DNA of 44,593 nt from Anaerolineales bacterium (GCA_013360875.1 JABWAU010000015.1:1-44593); one strand, 5' to 3'. Shown: positions 17,427 to 25,831, numbered from the stretch's first letter. The notes: generated from the sequence alone by a model not told the origin. A program made the numbers and translations.

Positions 17427-18776
17427 ATGGCTAAAAAGAATCCCGAACCCACAATACTCCCTCGCGAACGGGCGTTCCTCGTCGGCGTGGAACTCTTCCA
17501 GCAAAGGACGCTTCTGCCGCTCGAAGATTCGCTGACAGAGCTCGCGCTTCTGGCGGACACCTCCGGGCTGGACGTGGTCGGCGAGTTGACGCAGAAACTG
17601 GATCGTCCGCACGTGAAGACCTACATCGGTCCCGGCAAAGTGGACGAGTTGAAAGCGCTCGTCGAAGAAACCCTGTCGCAGGTGATCATCTTCGACGACG
17701 AACTTTCCCCGCGTCACCAGCGCGAATTGCAGGAAATCCTGGGCAACAACGTCCGCGTGCTCGACCGCACCGCGTTGATCCTCGACATCTTCGCGCAGCA
17801 CGCGCACACCAGCGAGGGCATGTTGCAGGTGGAGCTCGCGCAATACGAATATTATCTTCCGCGCCTGACCGGTCAATGGACGCACCTCGAACGCCAGGCG
17901 GGCGGCGGAGGCGGGCGCGCCGGGTCAACGGGCGGCGTGGGTTTGCGCGGTCCCGGCGAAACGCAATTGGAAGTGGACAAACGCGCCATCCGCAAACGCA
18001 TCGCGCATCTCAAGAAGGAACTGGAGAAAGTGCGCGCACACCGCATGAGATACCGCGCCCAGCGCAAACGCTCGCGCATCCCAACCGTCGCGCTGGTCGG
18101 ATATACCAATGCCGGCAAGTCCACGCTGCTGAACCGTATCGCCAGGTCCGAGGTCTATGTGGCGGACCAGTTGTTCGCGACGCTCGACCCCACCACGCGG
18201 CGCGTCGAACTCTCCGGCGGTTACCAGGCGTTGTTCACGGATACGGTCGGCTTCATTCAAAAACTGCCGACCACGCTGGTCGAAGCCTTTCATGCCACGC
18301 TCGAAGAGATCGCGGAAGCCGACCTGTTGTTGCACGTCGTTGACATTTCGCACCCCAACGCCATGAACCAGGCGGAAGCCGTGCAGGAAACGCTGGACAA
18401 GATCGAAGCGCATCACATCCCCGTCGTCACCGCGCTCAACAAGGTGGACCGCCTGCGCGATCCGGAGTCCGCGCGGGAGGCGGCAAGCCGCTTCTCGAAG
18501 GCAGCGGCAATCTCTGCCGTGGACGGAACCGGGGTAAAGGATCTGTTGAGGCTCATCCAGGAGGAATTGTACGAGACGTACACCCCCATCCGCGTGAAAC
18601 TCCCCTATCAACAGGGCGCGTTGATCTCGCTCTTCCACGAGGCGGGCCAGGTCGAATATGTCGAGCATGGGCGCGGCGGCGTGCTGATGCAGGGACGCAT
18701 CCCCGGGCGGCTGGTGGCACAGTTCACCAACTGGCAGGTCCCGAACGATCACAGGGAAATCACGGAGGAAGTATGA
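17427..18776 (+). CDS. hflX: Ribosome-associated GTPase HflX
   Basis: HflX binds the 50S subunit and can split stalled or hibernating ribosomes, especially after stress. The 449-residue protein has the HflX N-terminal domain (DTSGLDVVGELTQKLDRPH, then TYIGPGKVDELK), the glycine-rich linker with LRGPGETQLEVDKR, and a G domain with G1 GYTNAGKST, G3 DTVGFIQKLP and G4 NKVD. The C-terminal domain is present, so it is full length. A palindromic repeat fills the 5' region and no ribosome site is evident. The next small gene overlaps its stop by 4 nt. Confidence 0.95.
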   Translation: MAKKNPEPTILPRERAFLVGVELFQQRTLLPLEDSLTELALLADTSGLDVVGELTQKLDRPHVKTYIGPGKVDELKALVEETLSQVIIFDDELSPRHQRELQEILGNNVRVLDRTALILDIFAQHAHTSEGMLQVELAQYEYYLPRLTGQWTHLERQAGGGGGRAGSTGGVGLRGPGETQLEVDKRAIRKRIAHLKKELEKVRAHRMRYRAQRKRSRIPTVALVGYTNAGKSTLLNRIARSEVYVADQLFATLDPTTRRVELSGGYQALFTDTVGFIQKLPTTLVEAFHATLEEIAEADLLLHVVDISHPNAMNQAEAVQETLDKIEAHHIPVVTALNKVDRLRDPESAREAASRFSKAAAISAVDGTGVKDLLRLIQEELYETYTPIRVKLPYQQGALISLFHEAGQVEYVEHGRGGVLMQGRIPGRLVAQFTNWQVPNDHREITEEV

Positions 18777-18985
18777 AATGGCTTTCCAAACTCGTTGACA
18801 AGGCGTCGGAATTCTTCGCGCACCGCAAGGGATTATTGCCGATGATCGGCATCCTGCTCATCGTCGTCAACTACGTCCTGCCGTTCGTCTTCGGACCGTA
18901 CACGATCATCACAGGCACGAACCTGTTTCTGCACCTGGGCGTGATCATTGCCATCTTCGGCTTCATGCTCGCGTGGGCGTTGTAA
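18773..18985 (+). CDS. Small two-helix membrane protein
   Basis: A 70-residue protein of unknown family. An amphipathic basic N-terminus (MKWLSKLVDKASEFFAHRKG) precedes two hydrophobic helices (about 21-40 and 47-69, the second ending at the C-terminus). It starts within the hflX stop codon (ATGA), so it is likely translated with hflX. I do not recognise it. Being coupled to a conserved GTPase gene makes it a plausible real gene and not noise. Confidence 0.65.
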   Translation: MKWLSKLVDKASEFFAHRKGLLPMIGILLIVVNYVLPFVFGPYTIITGTNLFLHLGVIIAIFGFMLAWAL

Positions 18986-18989
18986 CTCC

Positions 18990-19041
18990 GTCATGGCGAG
19001 TGGCGACGCATAGACGAAGCGCAGGCGGTGAAGCAATCTCC
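18990..19041 (+). repeat. Palindromic repeat, GTCATTGCGA family, copy 2
   Basis: The unit starts GTCATGGCGAGTGGCGACG and ends GAAGCAATCTCC, matching the common form of this dispersed repeat. It fills the gap between two convergent genes and ends just before the murI stop codon. Confidence 0.65.
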
Positions 19042-19042
19042 A

Positions 19043-19894
19043 TCACGGGGCAGGGGCTTGTTTCGTTTCGCCTGCAAGGACGGAGTCGCCTACCCACTTG
19101 ACTCTTTCCACCTCCCCACTCTCTCCCAACAACAGCGGCAACATGGACTTCAACGCTTCGGGGTCGCCGGACGTAAAAAACCTGACGTCTCCCCGCGCGG
19201 ACGGATCGCTCTTCATCCCTCCCGCCTCAAGCAGACGTTTGACCTGCCGCGCCACCGCCGGAGCCGGGTCTATCACCCGAACCTTTTCCCCCGCGATCTC
19301 CCGGATGAGCGGGATCACGAACGGATAATGTGTGCATCCCAGCACGACCGTATCAATGTTCTTTTCGAGCATCGGGCGGAGCGCGCCTTCCAATATCCTG
19401 CGCGTTTCGCTTCCCGTCAGGTTTCCCTTTTCGATCTCCTGAACAAGTCCTTTGCACGTATCCTGGAACAACTCCACGCCATTCGCGAATCGTTCCACAA
19501 CGGAGGCATACAACGCGCCCTGGAACGTCGCTGGCGTGGCAAGCACTCCGACTTTTCCCGTCCTCGTGGTCTCCGCCGCCGGTTTGACCGCAGGCTCCAT
19601 GCCCACGAACTGAAGGTTGGAAAATCTTGCGCGCAAATACTTCAACGCCGCGGCGGAGGCGGTGTTGCAGGCGACGACGACGATCTTCGCGTTGTGAGCA
19701 AGCAAAAAATTGGCGATCGCCTCGGAGAACCTTCGTATCTGTTCCATCGGGCGCGGACCGTACGGGATGTGTCCCTGGTCGCCGAAATAAAGGACCGACT
19801 CTTCCGGCATCTGCGCGCGTATCGCCCGCAGCACGGAGAGTCCGCCCACGCCCGAGTCGAACACGCCGATGGGATGATTGAACGAGTCGGACAT
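19043..19894 (-). CDS. murI: Glutamate racemase
   Basis: MurI makes D-glutamate for peptidoglycan from L-glutamate without a cofactor, using two cysteines. Both are present: C76 in VVACNTASAAAL and C187 in VVLGCTHYPF. The N-terminus IGVFDSGVGGLSVLRAI and YFGDQGHIPYG are typical. The 283-residue length is normal. I start it at 19894. A longer frame reaching 19999 would overlap the divergent regulator gene. TATACT on the minus strand lies 7 nt before this ATG and no Shine-Dalgarno sequence is seen. Confidence 0.93.
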   Translation of the reverse strand: MSDSFNHPIGVFDSGVGGLSVLRAIRAQMPEESVLYFGDQGHIPYGPRPMEQIRRFSEAIANFLLAHNAKIVVVACNTASAAALKYLRARFSNLQFVGMEPAVKPAAETTRTGKVGVLATPATFQGALYASVVERFANGVELFQDTCKGLVQEIEKGNLTGSETRRILEGALRPMLEKNIDTVVLGCTHYPFVIPLIREIAGEKVRVIDPAPAVARQVKRLLEAGGMKSDPSARGDVRFFTSGDPEALKSMLPLLLGESGEVERVKWVGDSVLAGETKQAPAP

Positions 19895-19961
19895 TCGATA
19901 AAGTATAACGCAACCGCAGGCGTCATTGCCCGGATGAATGAGACGCGGTATATTTAGTCCG

Positions 19962-20375
19962 ATGAGCAAGGGCCGCATCCTTATTGTCGAAGACAACATG
20001 GATAATTACGAACTTGTCCGCTTCGTGCTGGAGCGCGCCGGATACGACGTGTTCCTGGCAGTGAACGGGCGGGACGGCGTGGATGCGGCGCGCGCCCAAA
20101 AACCGGACTTGATCCTGATGGACCTGGGACTACCTCAAATGGACGGGTGGAACGCAGCCCGGGAATTGAAAACCAGCGAAGAAACGAAATCCATTCCGCT
20201 TTACGCGCTGACCGCGCACACGCTGCCCAGCGAGCGCAAACGCGCCATCCTGGCAGGCTGCGACGGCTACGTCGCCAAGCCCATCCAGATCAAGGATTTT
20301 CTGGATCTTGTGGAGGAAGCCCTGCTCGTCGAAAGGATCAAAAGAGAAAATCCCGATCCCTTCCAGGATGGTTGA
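19962..20375 (+). CDS. Single-domain response regulator
   Basis: A 137-residue stand-alone receiver (CheY/DivK-like) without an output domain. Acidic pair in IVEDN, phospho-acceptor D54 in ILMDLGLPQMDG, Thr in ALTAH and Lys in YVAKPIQ are all present. The short acidic tail (VERIKRENPDPFQDG) is not a known domain. Such proteins relay phosphate or act by protein contact. It could serve the orphan kinase at 16112, but this is only proximity. I start at 19962, where TATATT ends 7 nt upstream, and not at the longer frame from 19938. Confidence 0.9.
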   Translation: MSKGRILIVEDNMDNYELVRFVLERAGYDVFLAVNGRDGVDAARAQKPDLILMDLGLPQMDGWNAARELKTSEETKSIPLYALTAHTLPSERKRAILAGCDGYVAKPIQIKDFLDLVEEALLVERIKRENPDPFQDG

Positions 20376-20464
20376 ATATGATGTAGCCGTTCGGGGATGT
20401 TCATCGTCTCGTAATGGGTTGACGCCACAACCCAAAAATCACACGAAGTAAAAGGAAAATCAAC

Positions 20465-21775
20465 ATGAAACAAATCTGTGTCGTCGGCGTTGGATATGTT
20501 GGCTTGGTGACCGCCGCCTGTTTTGCCGATCTGGGCAACCGCGTGGTCGCTCTCGATGTGGATGAAAAACGCGTCGAAAATCTCAAAAAAGGAATCATGC
20601 CGATCTACGAGCCCGGTCTGGAGGAACTCGTCAAGCGCAATGTGAAGGGCGGCAGGTTATCCTTCACCACCTCTTACGAAGATGCCTTGAAAGGGGCCGA
20701 GTTTGCCTTCATTGCTGTTGGCACTCCCTCCGGCGTGGACGGCAACGCAGACCTGCAATACGTGGAGGTCGCCGCGCGTTCCATCGCCAAAGCCATGACC
20801 GCGCCGCTCATCGTCATCAACAAGTCCACGGTCCCGATCGGAACCGGGGACTGGGTTGCGGACATCATCAAACAAGCCCAGCCCAAGCCGATTGACTTTG
20901 CGGTGGTTTCCTGTCCCGAATTCCTGCGCGAAGGCTCGGCGATTGCAGACTTTATGAGCCCGCACCGCAACGTGATCGGCTCGCTGGACAAGGACGCCGC
21001 GAACAAGGTCGCCCAACTGCACCTGCCTTTGCGCGCCCCCATCGTCATCACGGATCTGCGCACGGCGGAAATGATCAAATACGCCAGCAACGCCTTCCTT
21101 GCCACGAAGATCTCCTTCATCAACGAACTCGCCGACCTGTGCGAACTCGTAGGCGCGGACGTGAAGGAGGTGGCGGCGGGCATGGGCTACGACGCGCGCA
21201 TCGGCCGTCATTTCCTCGATGCAGGCTTGGGCTGGGGCGGATCGTGCTTCCCCAAGGACGTGCAGGCTCTCGCGTACATGGCAAAGGAGAAGGGACTTAA
21301 CCCGCGCATCCTGAACGAAGTGATGAACGTCAATTATGACCGCCGCCAGAACGTTTCCAAACAGGTCCAAGCCCTGCTCGGCGGCAGCCTCATAGGGAAG
21401 ACCATCGGCTTGCTGGGGCTGGCGTTCAAGGAAAACACGGACGATATGCGCGACGCTCCCTCCATAGATATTGCCAACGCGTTGATCGCCGGCGGCGCAA
21501 CCGTGCGCGGCTACGATCCCGTCGCGCGGCATACCGCCGCGCCGCTCATGCCTGCGGTGGAGATCTTCGACGACATGTACAAAATGGCGGAGGGATGCGA
21601 CGCGTTGGTCGTCGTCACTCCCTGGAACGAATTCAAACAACTCGACCTCGAGAGGGTCAGGGATTTGCTCAAGACGCCGGTCATCTACGACGGGCGCAAC
21701 ATCTACGACCCCGCCCGCATGCAGGAGATGGGATTCTCCTACCAATCCATCGGACGCCCCAACAACGGTCGGTAG
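20465..21775 (+). CDS. ugd: UDP-glucose 6-dehydrogenase
   Basis: The enzyme oxidises UDP-glucose to UDP-glucuronate in two NAD-dependent steps, feeding polysaccharide synthesis. The 436-residue protein begins with the Rossmann motif [18 protein letters not shown], has [14 protein letters not shown] (150-163) and the catalytic C261 in [12 protein letters not shown]. The C-terminal UDP-binding domain with [16 protein letters not shown] is intact. AAAGGA precedes the ATG. UDP-mannuronate or UDP-GlcNAc dehydrogenases are related, but the motifs fit the UDP-glucose enzyme best. The methyltransferase gene downstream is 147 bp away. Confidence 0.92.
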   Translation: MKQICVVGVGYVGLVTAACFADLGNRVVALDVDEKRVENLKKGIMPIYEPGLEELVKRNVKGGRLSFTTSYEDALKGAEFAFIAVGTPSGVDGNADLQYVEVAARSIAKAMTAPLIVINKSTVPIGTGDWVADIIKQAQPKPIDFAVVSCPEFLREGSAIADFMSPHRNVIGSLDKDAANKVAQLHLPLRAPIVITDLRTAEMIKYASNAFLATKISFINELADLCELVGADVKEVAAGMGYDARIGRHFLDAGLGWGGSCFPKDVQALAYMAKEKGLNPRILNEVMNVNYDRRQNVSKQVQALLGGSLIGKTIGLLGLAFKENTDDMRDAPSIDIANALIAGGATVRGYDPVARHTAAPLMPAVEIFDDMYKMAEGCDALVVVTPWNEFKQLDLERVRDLLKTPVIYDGRNIYDPARMQEMGFSYQSIGRPNNGR

Positions 21776-21844
21776 TCGCAGTTTTTCGCATCGTCGGATG
21801 GTCGGGTACAATACTCCCGCCATCCGACTTTTTAGTTATCCAAT

Positions 21845-21900
21845 TTTGGAACGCAGGGGCTTACTCCTGCAAATTCGCCAGCGAACTGGCTGATTCCAAA
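21845..21900 (+). repeat. Palindromic repeat, TTTGGAATCA family, copy 3
   Basis: Outer arms TTTGGAA and TTCCAAA enclose two hairpins (GCAGG/CCTGC and GCCAG/CTGGC). It ends 22 nt before the methyltransferase ATG, similar to the placement of the other two copies. Confidence 0.65.
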
Positions 21901-21922
21901 GTGCCAATCATAAACCGACCAT

Positions 21923-22828
21923 ATGACCACCCCTCCCGTTTGCAACTACGAAGGCTCCGATTACCAGGCTTCCTTTTGGGACAAAGGCGGACGCGAATAC
22001 GAGGACCGCGCGGAAGCCATCGCCCTCAAGCGCCTCCTCCCTCCGGGCGGACGCCTCTTACTCGAACTGGGGGCTGGCGCGGGACGAAATACCTCGCGCT
22101 ACCCCGGCTTTGACCGCATCATTTTGCTCGATTATTCGCGCACCCAACTCGAACAGGCGCAACAACGACTGGGCAGATCGGAAAAATACGTTTACGTCGC
22201 GGCGGACGTCTACCGCCTCCCGTTCGTGAATGGCTTGTTCGACGCGGCGACGATGATCCGCGTCCTGCATCACATGGCGGACGCGCCGAAGGCATTGGAA
22301 CAGGTTGGGAATGCGCTTCGAATGAATGGCGTGTTCATCCTGGAATTCGCCAACAAACTGAACCTCAAGGCGATCCTTCGTTTTCTGCTCGGCAGGCAAA
22401 AATGGAATCCGTTCTCGTTGGAGCCGGTCGAGTTTGCGAGACTTAACTTCGACTTCCACCCGAAAACCGTGCGGAACTGGCTAAGGGAACTCGGCTTCTC
22501 GATTGAAAGGACGCTCACGCTCTCGCACTTTCGTGTCGGGCTGTTAAAGCGCATCGTTCCGACAGACATTCTGGTCTTCTTCGATTCGATCCTGCAATGG
22601 ACGGGCGCGTGGTGCCAGTTGAGTCCTTCCGTGTTCGTGAGGGCAACAGTAATGCGAGATTCCATCCCGTACGCCGCACAAAATGACATCTTGTCCTACT
22701 TCAAGTGTCCCGATTGCGGTCATTCGCCGTTGACGGACAAGAAGGATTATCTGGAATGTTCCAGTTGCAAAAAGAGGTGGGAAATCAGAGACGGGATTTA
22801 CGATTTCAGGGAACCGATAAAGCACTAA
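21923..22828 (+). CDS. SAM-dependent methyltransferase with C-terminal zinc ribbon
   Basis: A 301-residue class I methyltransferase. The SAM-binding motif I is LLELGAGAGRNTSRYPGFD, then ILLDYSRTQLEQAQ, ADVYRLPFVNGLFDAATMIR and HHMADAPKALEQVGNAL. After the fold comes a zinc ribbon with CPDCGHSP and CSSCKKRWEIRDGIYDF, like Trm112 or the zinc finger of rRNA guanine methylases but placed at the C-terminus. This order suggests a fused activator-type domain. The substrate is unknown. It lies downstream of UDP-glucose dehydrogenase, but no pathway link can be drawn. Confidence 0.82.
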   Translation: MTTPPVCNYEGSDYQASFWDKGGREYEDRAEAIALKRLLPPGGRLLLELGAGAGRNTSRYPGFDRIILLDYSRTQLEQAQQRLGRSEKYVYVAADVYRLPFVNGLFDAATMIRVLHHMADAPKALEQVGNALRMNGVFILEFANKLNLKAILRFLLGRQKWNPFSLEPVEFARLNFDFHPKTVRNWLRELGFSIERTLTLSHFRVGLLKRIVPTDILVFFDSILQWTGAWCQLSPSVFVRATVMRDSIPYAAQNDILSYFKCPDCGHSPLTDKKDYLECSSCKKRWEIRDGIYDFREPIKH

Positions 22829-22846
22829 CAGTGAATCGGGGGATGT

Positions 22847-23584
22847 TCAAAAATCAACCTTGAAAACGCGTTCCCCGGTCGGCTGGTCGCTTCCGCCAGC
22901 GGGTTCGATAGTCACGCCGACGCCTACAAAGTCAGTTACGCTCTGCTCCGGGAAGACGATGTACGTGGTATATACGCGGTCGTCTTCCGGGCGGAAGATC
23001 CCGGCGCTGACTCGTTCATCCTGCGGGTTGATGAGCCAGATCTGGTAGGTTTTGGTCTCGTCGAGTTGGGGCATGTTCCAGACAATGAGCGCGACAATGT
23101 TGCGCTCCCTATCCAACAGGAGCGAACCCACCACAGACTCCGAATTGATGGCGAGCCGTTCGGTGGCTGGGTAGGACAACATGGACATGACCGTCTGACC
23201 GGTGCGAATCTGGCGATTGAGGCGGGCTTGCTCCAGTTGCAGGCTCCGCATTTGCGTAATGGAATAGAAACTCATGGCGAGCAAAACCACCAGCGCGATT
23301 CCCGTCGCCAGTTGGCTGAACGACCAGTTGAACGTCAGTCTCTTTGTTTTTTGCGCGCCCAACAAGCGGCTTTGCAGGCGCTTACGGAGCGCGGCGGGAG
23401 GCTGCCGGGGCGGGAGGGCTGTCAGCAAGGATTCGCCCAGGGCGCGGTATTCAGCCAGTTCGGTCCGGCAAGAGGCGCATCCTTCCAGATGGGATGCGAG
23501 CGCGGCGGTTTCGTCCGCGTCCAATGCGCCGATGGCATAGGCAGGGATGTTTTCGAGAAAGGGAGCGTGTTCGTCGCGCGTCAT
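22847..23584 (-). CDS. RskA-like anti-sigma factor
   Basis: A 245-residue single-pass membrane protein. The cytoplasmic zinc-finger anti-sigma domain has the HxxxCxxC motif in HLEGCASCRTEL, then a linker and a transmembrane helix (ATGIALVVLLAMSFYSI). The outer part is the RskA-type domain, with VVGSLLLDRERNIVALIVWN and TYQIWLINPQDERVSAGIF. It should hold the adjacent ECF sigma factor inactive until a signal leads to its cleavage. I start at 23584 because a GGAG lies 9 nt upstream. An ATG at 23590 is too close to that site. It follows the sigma gene by 47 bp. Confidence 0.88.
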   Translation of the reverse strand: MTRDEHAPFLENIPAYAIGALDADETAALASHLEGCASCRTELAEYRALGESLLTALPPRQPPAALRKRLQSRLLGAQKTKRLTFNWSFSQLATGIALVVLLAMSFYSITQMRSLQLEQARLNRQIRTGQTVMSMLSYPATERLAINSESVVGSLLLDRERNIVALIVWNMPQLDETKTYQIWLINPQDERVSAGIFRPEDDRVYTTYIVFPEQSVTDFVGVGVTIEPAGGSDQPTGERVFKVDF

Positions 23585-23631
23585 GTGCATTTACTCCAAG
23601 TAGGTGTACGCCGCCGAGGATGGGTTTGGAT

Positions 23632-24177
23632 TTATCCTTCCTTCCAAATCTCGCGCAGTTTTTCCATGGCGGCGCGCAGGCGGGTCTTGACCGTGCCGAG
23701 GGGCATGTTGAGGACCTCGGCAATTTCGCTCTGACTCATGCCCTGATAGTATGCCAGTTCGATTACTTTGCGCTGGTCGGGATGAAGGGACAACACGGCA
23801 AAGTAGAGGGTGCGCCAGCGCGATTCCTCCGCCGTTGACCCGGGATCGGGGACGGTGTGCCACACATTTTCGGGATCGTTCACGTCGGACAGGAGAGGGC
23901 GGCGGGATTCGAGGCGCAGGCGATCCAACGCGACGCGGCGCGCGATGGTCAACAGCCAGGGAAGAAAAGGTCCGCGTTCGGCTAGGTATTGGCGGGCGCG
24001 GCTCCACAGTTTGAGGAAGGTATCCTGTGTGACTTCCTCCGCCAGCATGGGGTCGCCCAAAATGCGAAGGGTAAGACCGTACACGCGGCTGGCGTGGCGG
24101 TCGTAGAGTTCGAGGAAGGCTCGTTCATCGCCCCGCGCCACCCGTTCGATCAGTTTGCTTTCGTTTGCGTCGGTCAC
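23632..24177 (-). CDS. ECF-family RNA polymerase sigma factor
   Basis: A 181-residue extracytoplasmic-function sigma factor. Region 2 is seen as FLELYDRHASRVYGLTLRIL and AEEVTQDTFLKLWSRARQYL, and region 4 as LHPDQRKVIELAYYQGMSQS followed by the helix-turn-helix EIAEVLNMPLGTVKTRLRAA. It is paired with the RskA-like anti-sigma factor downstream, as in the SigK group. The start is GTG at 24177. TAAAAT on the minus strand lies 6 nt upstream and there is no ribosome site, so the mRNA is probably leaderless. The divergent secreted protein gene is a candidate target, though I found no shared promoter motif. Confidence 0.92.
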   Translation of the reverse strand: MTDANESKLIERVARGDERAFLELYDRHASRVYGLTLRILGDPMLAEEVTQDTFLKLWSRARQYLAERGPFLPWLLTIARRVALDRLRLESRRPLLSDVNDPENVWHTVPDPGSTAEESRWRTLYFAVLSLHPDQRKVIELAYYQGMSQSEIAEVLNMPLGTVKTRLRAAMEKLREIWKEG

Positions 24178-24316
24178 ACATCCATTTTACTGGATATATT
24201 GTTTGGTCTGTGGGGGATGTTCCCGGTAATTCGCGTCAGCGTTGCAATCCAAAAGCGGAGGCGGCGGCGTACTATGGGGTGAAGACCAAATCCAACCCAA
24301 AACGGAGGAACAAAAT

Positions 24317-24841
24317 ATGAAAAGATCGTTTCTTGTTGTCCTGGTGGCGATACTGGCCTTGAGCCTCTTCTCTTCTTCAGGAGCGGTTTCCAGCGCCAGC
24401 GCGGATGAATCGAAGTTGCTGGAGTTCAACACGATGATCGGCGTGCCGCGTCCCTACACCGGCGCGGGCAACGCGATCCGCGGCGTGCCGGGCGGCGGTT
24501 TGCCCTGGGTCATCGCATTTGGCAAAGGGAAGGTTAGCCCCGAAGGCAGGGTGGACGTGAAGGTCAAGGGACTGGTGTTCGACCCCAACGACCCGGCGGT
24601 GATCGAGCGCGGTATCGGCGGCACGAATACGGTCCCGAACTTCAAGGCGATCGTCAGTTGTTTGAGCAAGGATGCCGACGGAAACCCGGTGACAGTCAAC
24701 GTTTCGACGGGTCTCTTCCCGGCGGACGCGGAAGGGAACGCCCACATCAAGGATATGGTCGCATTACCCTCGCCCTGCATCGCGCCCATTCTATTCGTCA
24801 CCAGCCCGAGCGGAGCGTGGTTCGCTGCCACCGGTTTCTAA
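24317..24841 (+). CDS. Secreted protein of unknown function
   Basis: A 174-residue protein with a classic signal peptide (MKRSFLVVLVAILALSLFSS, cleavage probably after SASA near residue 30). The mature part of about 145 residues is rich in Gly and beta-prone segments, with repeated GxG (GAGNAIRGVPGGGLPW) and two cysteines (VSCLSK and PSPCIAP) that may form a disulfide. I do not recognise the family. The start at 24317 has a strong GGAGG site. An open frame from 24242 has no signal. It is divergent from the ECF sigma gene and ends in a strong terminator, so it is a single-gene unit. Confidence 0.75.
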   Translation: MKRSFLVVLVAILALSLFSSSGAVSSASADESKLLEFNTMIGVPRPYTGAGNAIRGVPGGGLPWVIAFGKGKVSPEGRVDVKVKGLVFDPNDPAVIERGIGGTNTVPNFKAIVSCLSKDADGNPVTVNVSTGLFPADAEGNAHIKDMVALPSPCIAPILFVTSPSGAWFAATGF

Positions 24842-24855
24842 ACCATAAAGAGAAA

Positions 24856-24887
24856 GCGGGCGGAGAACATCCGCCCGCCATTTTTTT
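24856..24887 (+). terminator. Intrinsic terminator of the secreted protein gene
   Basis: A perfect 9-bp GC-rich stem GCGGGCGGA/TCCGCCCGC with a GAACA loop is followed by CCA and seven T residues, 15 nt after the stop codon. Confidence 0.9.
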
Positions 24888-24901
24888 GCCGTGCACAGTT
24901 C

Positions 24902-24955
24902 GACGCTAGAGAGCGTCTTTTACGCTATGGCGTAACGGACGTTCTCTAACGTCCG
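24902..24955. repeat. Hairpin cluster, CGTTCTCTAACG family, copy A
   Basis: Three adjacent perfect hairpins each with a 4-nt loop: GACGCT/AGCGTC (24902-24917), TTACGC/GCGTAA (24920-24935) and CGGACGTT/AACGTCCG (24936-24955, loop CTCT). The last shares ACGTTCTCTAACGT with copy B at 40145-40166. It lies between two convergent genes. Confidence 0.7.
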
Positions 24956-24997
24956 CTAAACCTAGCAACGAATCAGGCTTACGGCGCGCGGCTGGCG

Positions 24998-25516
24998 TTA
25001 CGCTTTGCGAGTTTTGAAGCCGGAAGCGACCAGCCTCGTCAGCGTCTGCCAAATGGGACAGCGGTCGTACACGCCCAGAAAGGCGACGAGCCCGCCGATG
25101 CCCAGCGCCAGCCAGTTGTTCGTTGAAATGCCGACCATCGCCAGCAATGCGCCCGCGCCCAGCCGCAGCATACGGTCGAATGCGGATATGGGGACTCTAA
25201 CCTCCCTTCCCTCCACAAGCGCCTCGAACATGGCGCGGTAACCGGCTTCGTTCTGCGCGCCGGTCACGCGACCGACCGCCTCCCCATTGCGAAACGCCAT
25301 CACGGTTGGAATGCCAATGATCCTGAAATGCTCCAGTATCTCGCGCGAGTCGTCCGCATTGACAGGCAGGAACTCGACCCGGTCGCGGTATTCGCGCGCA
25401 AGTTTTTCAAGGATGGGTTTGGTCGCCTTGCAGGGCATACACCAGGTCGCCCAAAAATCCACGACAACGGGTTTGTCGGAGGAGGAAACTGCTTTTTGAA
25501 ACTGTGATAGGTTCAT
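24998..25516 (-). CDS. Thioredoxin fused to a DUF2892 membrane domain
   Basis: A 172-residue fusion. Residues 1-105 are a thioredoxin fold with VVVDFWATWCMPCKATKPIL, where the active site is C26-M-P-C29 in place of the usual CGPC. The cis-proline segment GIPTVMAFRNGEAVGR is present. Residues about 115-172 form two hydrophobic helices ending in LGVYDRCPIWQTL, matching the DUF2892 (YgaP-type) membrane domain. The fusion would hold a thioredoxin at the inner membrane. Just upstream is a stand-alone DUF2892 gene, so the two share a domain. It starts 57 bp after that gene. The pair may handle sulfane sulfur or redox stress, which is inference. Confidence 0.85.
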   Translation of the reverse strand: MNLSQFQKAVSSSDKPVVVDFWATWCMPCKATKPILEKLAREYRDRVEFLPVNADDSREILEHFRIIGIPTVMAFRNGEAVGRVTGAQNEAGYRAMFEALVEGREVRVPISAFDRMLRLGAGALLAMVGISTNNWLALGIGGLVAFLGVYDRCPIWQTLTRLVASGFKTRKA

Positions 25517-25573
25517 GGTTAAGAGAGGGAAGCGGATGATCGCTCATCCGCTCCATCGTTGGCAGGGATCGAA

Positions 25574-25774
25574 TTATCCCTTGTAGGTGCTGAATTTGAA
25601 CGGCGCGTACAGCGGGCAGAACCCCACAATGGAGGTAAGCAGGAACACCCCGCCCAGCGCGAGCAGGACGACGCCGAGGCCGCCGGTCGCGATGCCGCCA
25701 AAATACAGCCAGGCGAAGAGCGCGGCGACGATCACACGAACGATACGGTCGGTATTGGACATATTGCGTTTCAT
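25574..25774 (-). CDS. DUF2892 (YgaP-type) small membrane protein
   Basis: A 66-residue protein with two membrane helices (about 10-28 and 30-50) and the family ending FCPLYAPFKFST. DUF2892 domains often occur with rhodanese or sulfur-handling proteins, but their exact role is unknown. AAAGGAG lies 8 nt before the ATG at 25774. A promoter with TACAAT (minus strand, 25805-25810) and an inverted repeat centred about 41 bp above the likely start suggests activation by a Crp/Fnr protein. The Crp/Fnr gene itself lies directly upstream. Confidence 0.85.
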   Translation of the reverse strand: MKRNMSNTDRIVRVIVAALFAWLYFGGIATGGLGVVLLALGGVFLLTSIVGFCPLYAPFKFSTYKG

Positions 25775-25831
25775 TGGAAAATCTCCTTTCGGTTTGATGA
25801 CCGTATTGTAGGAGATTTACCGTCCCCCGTC

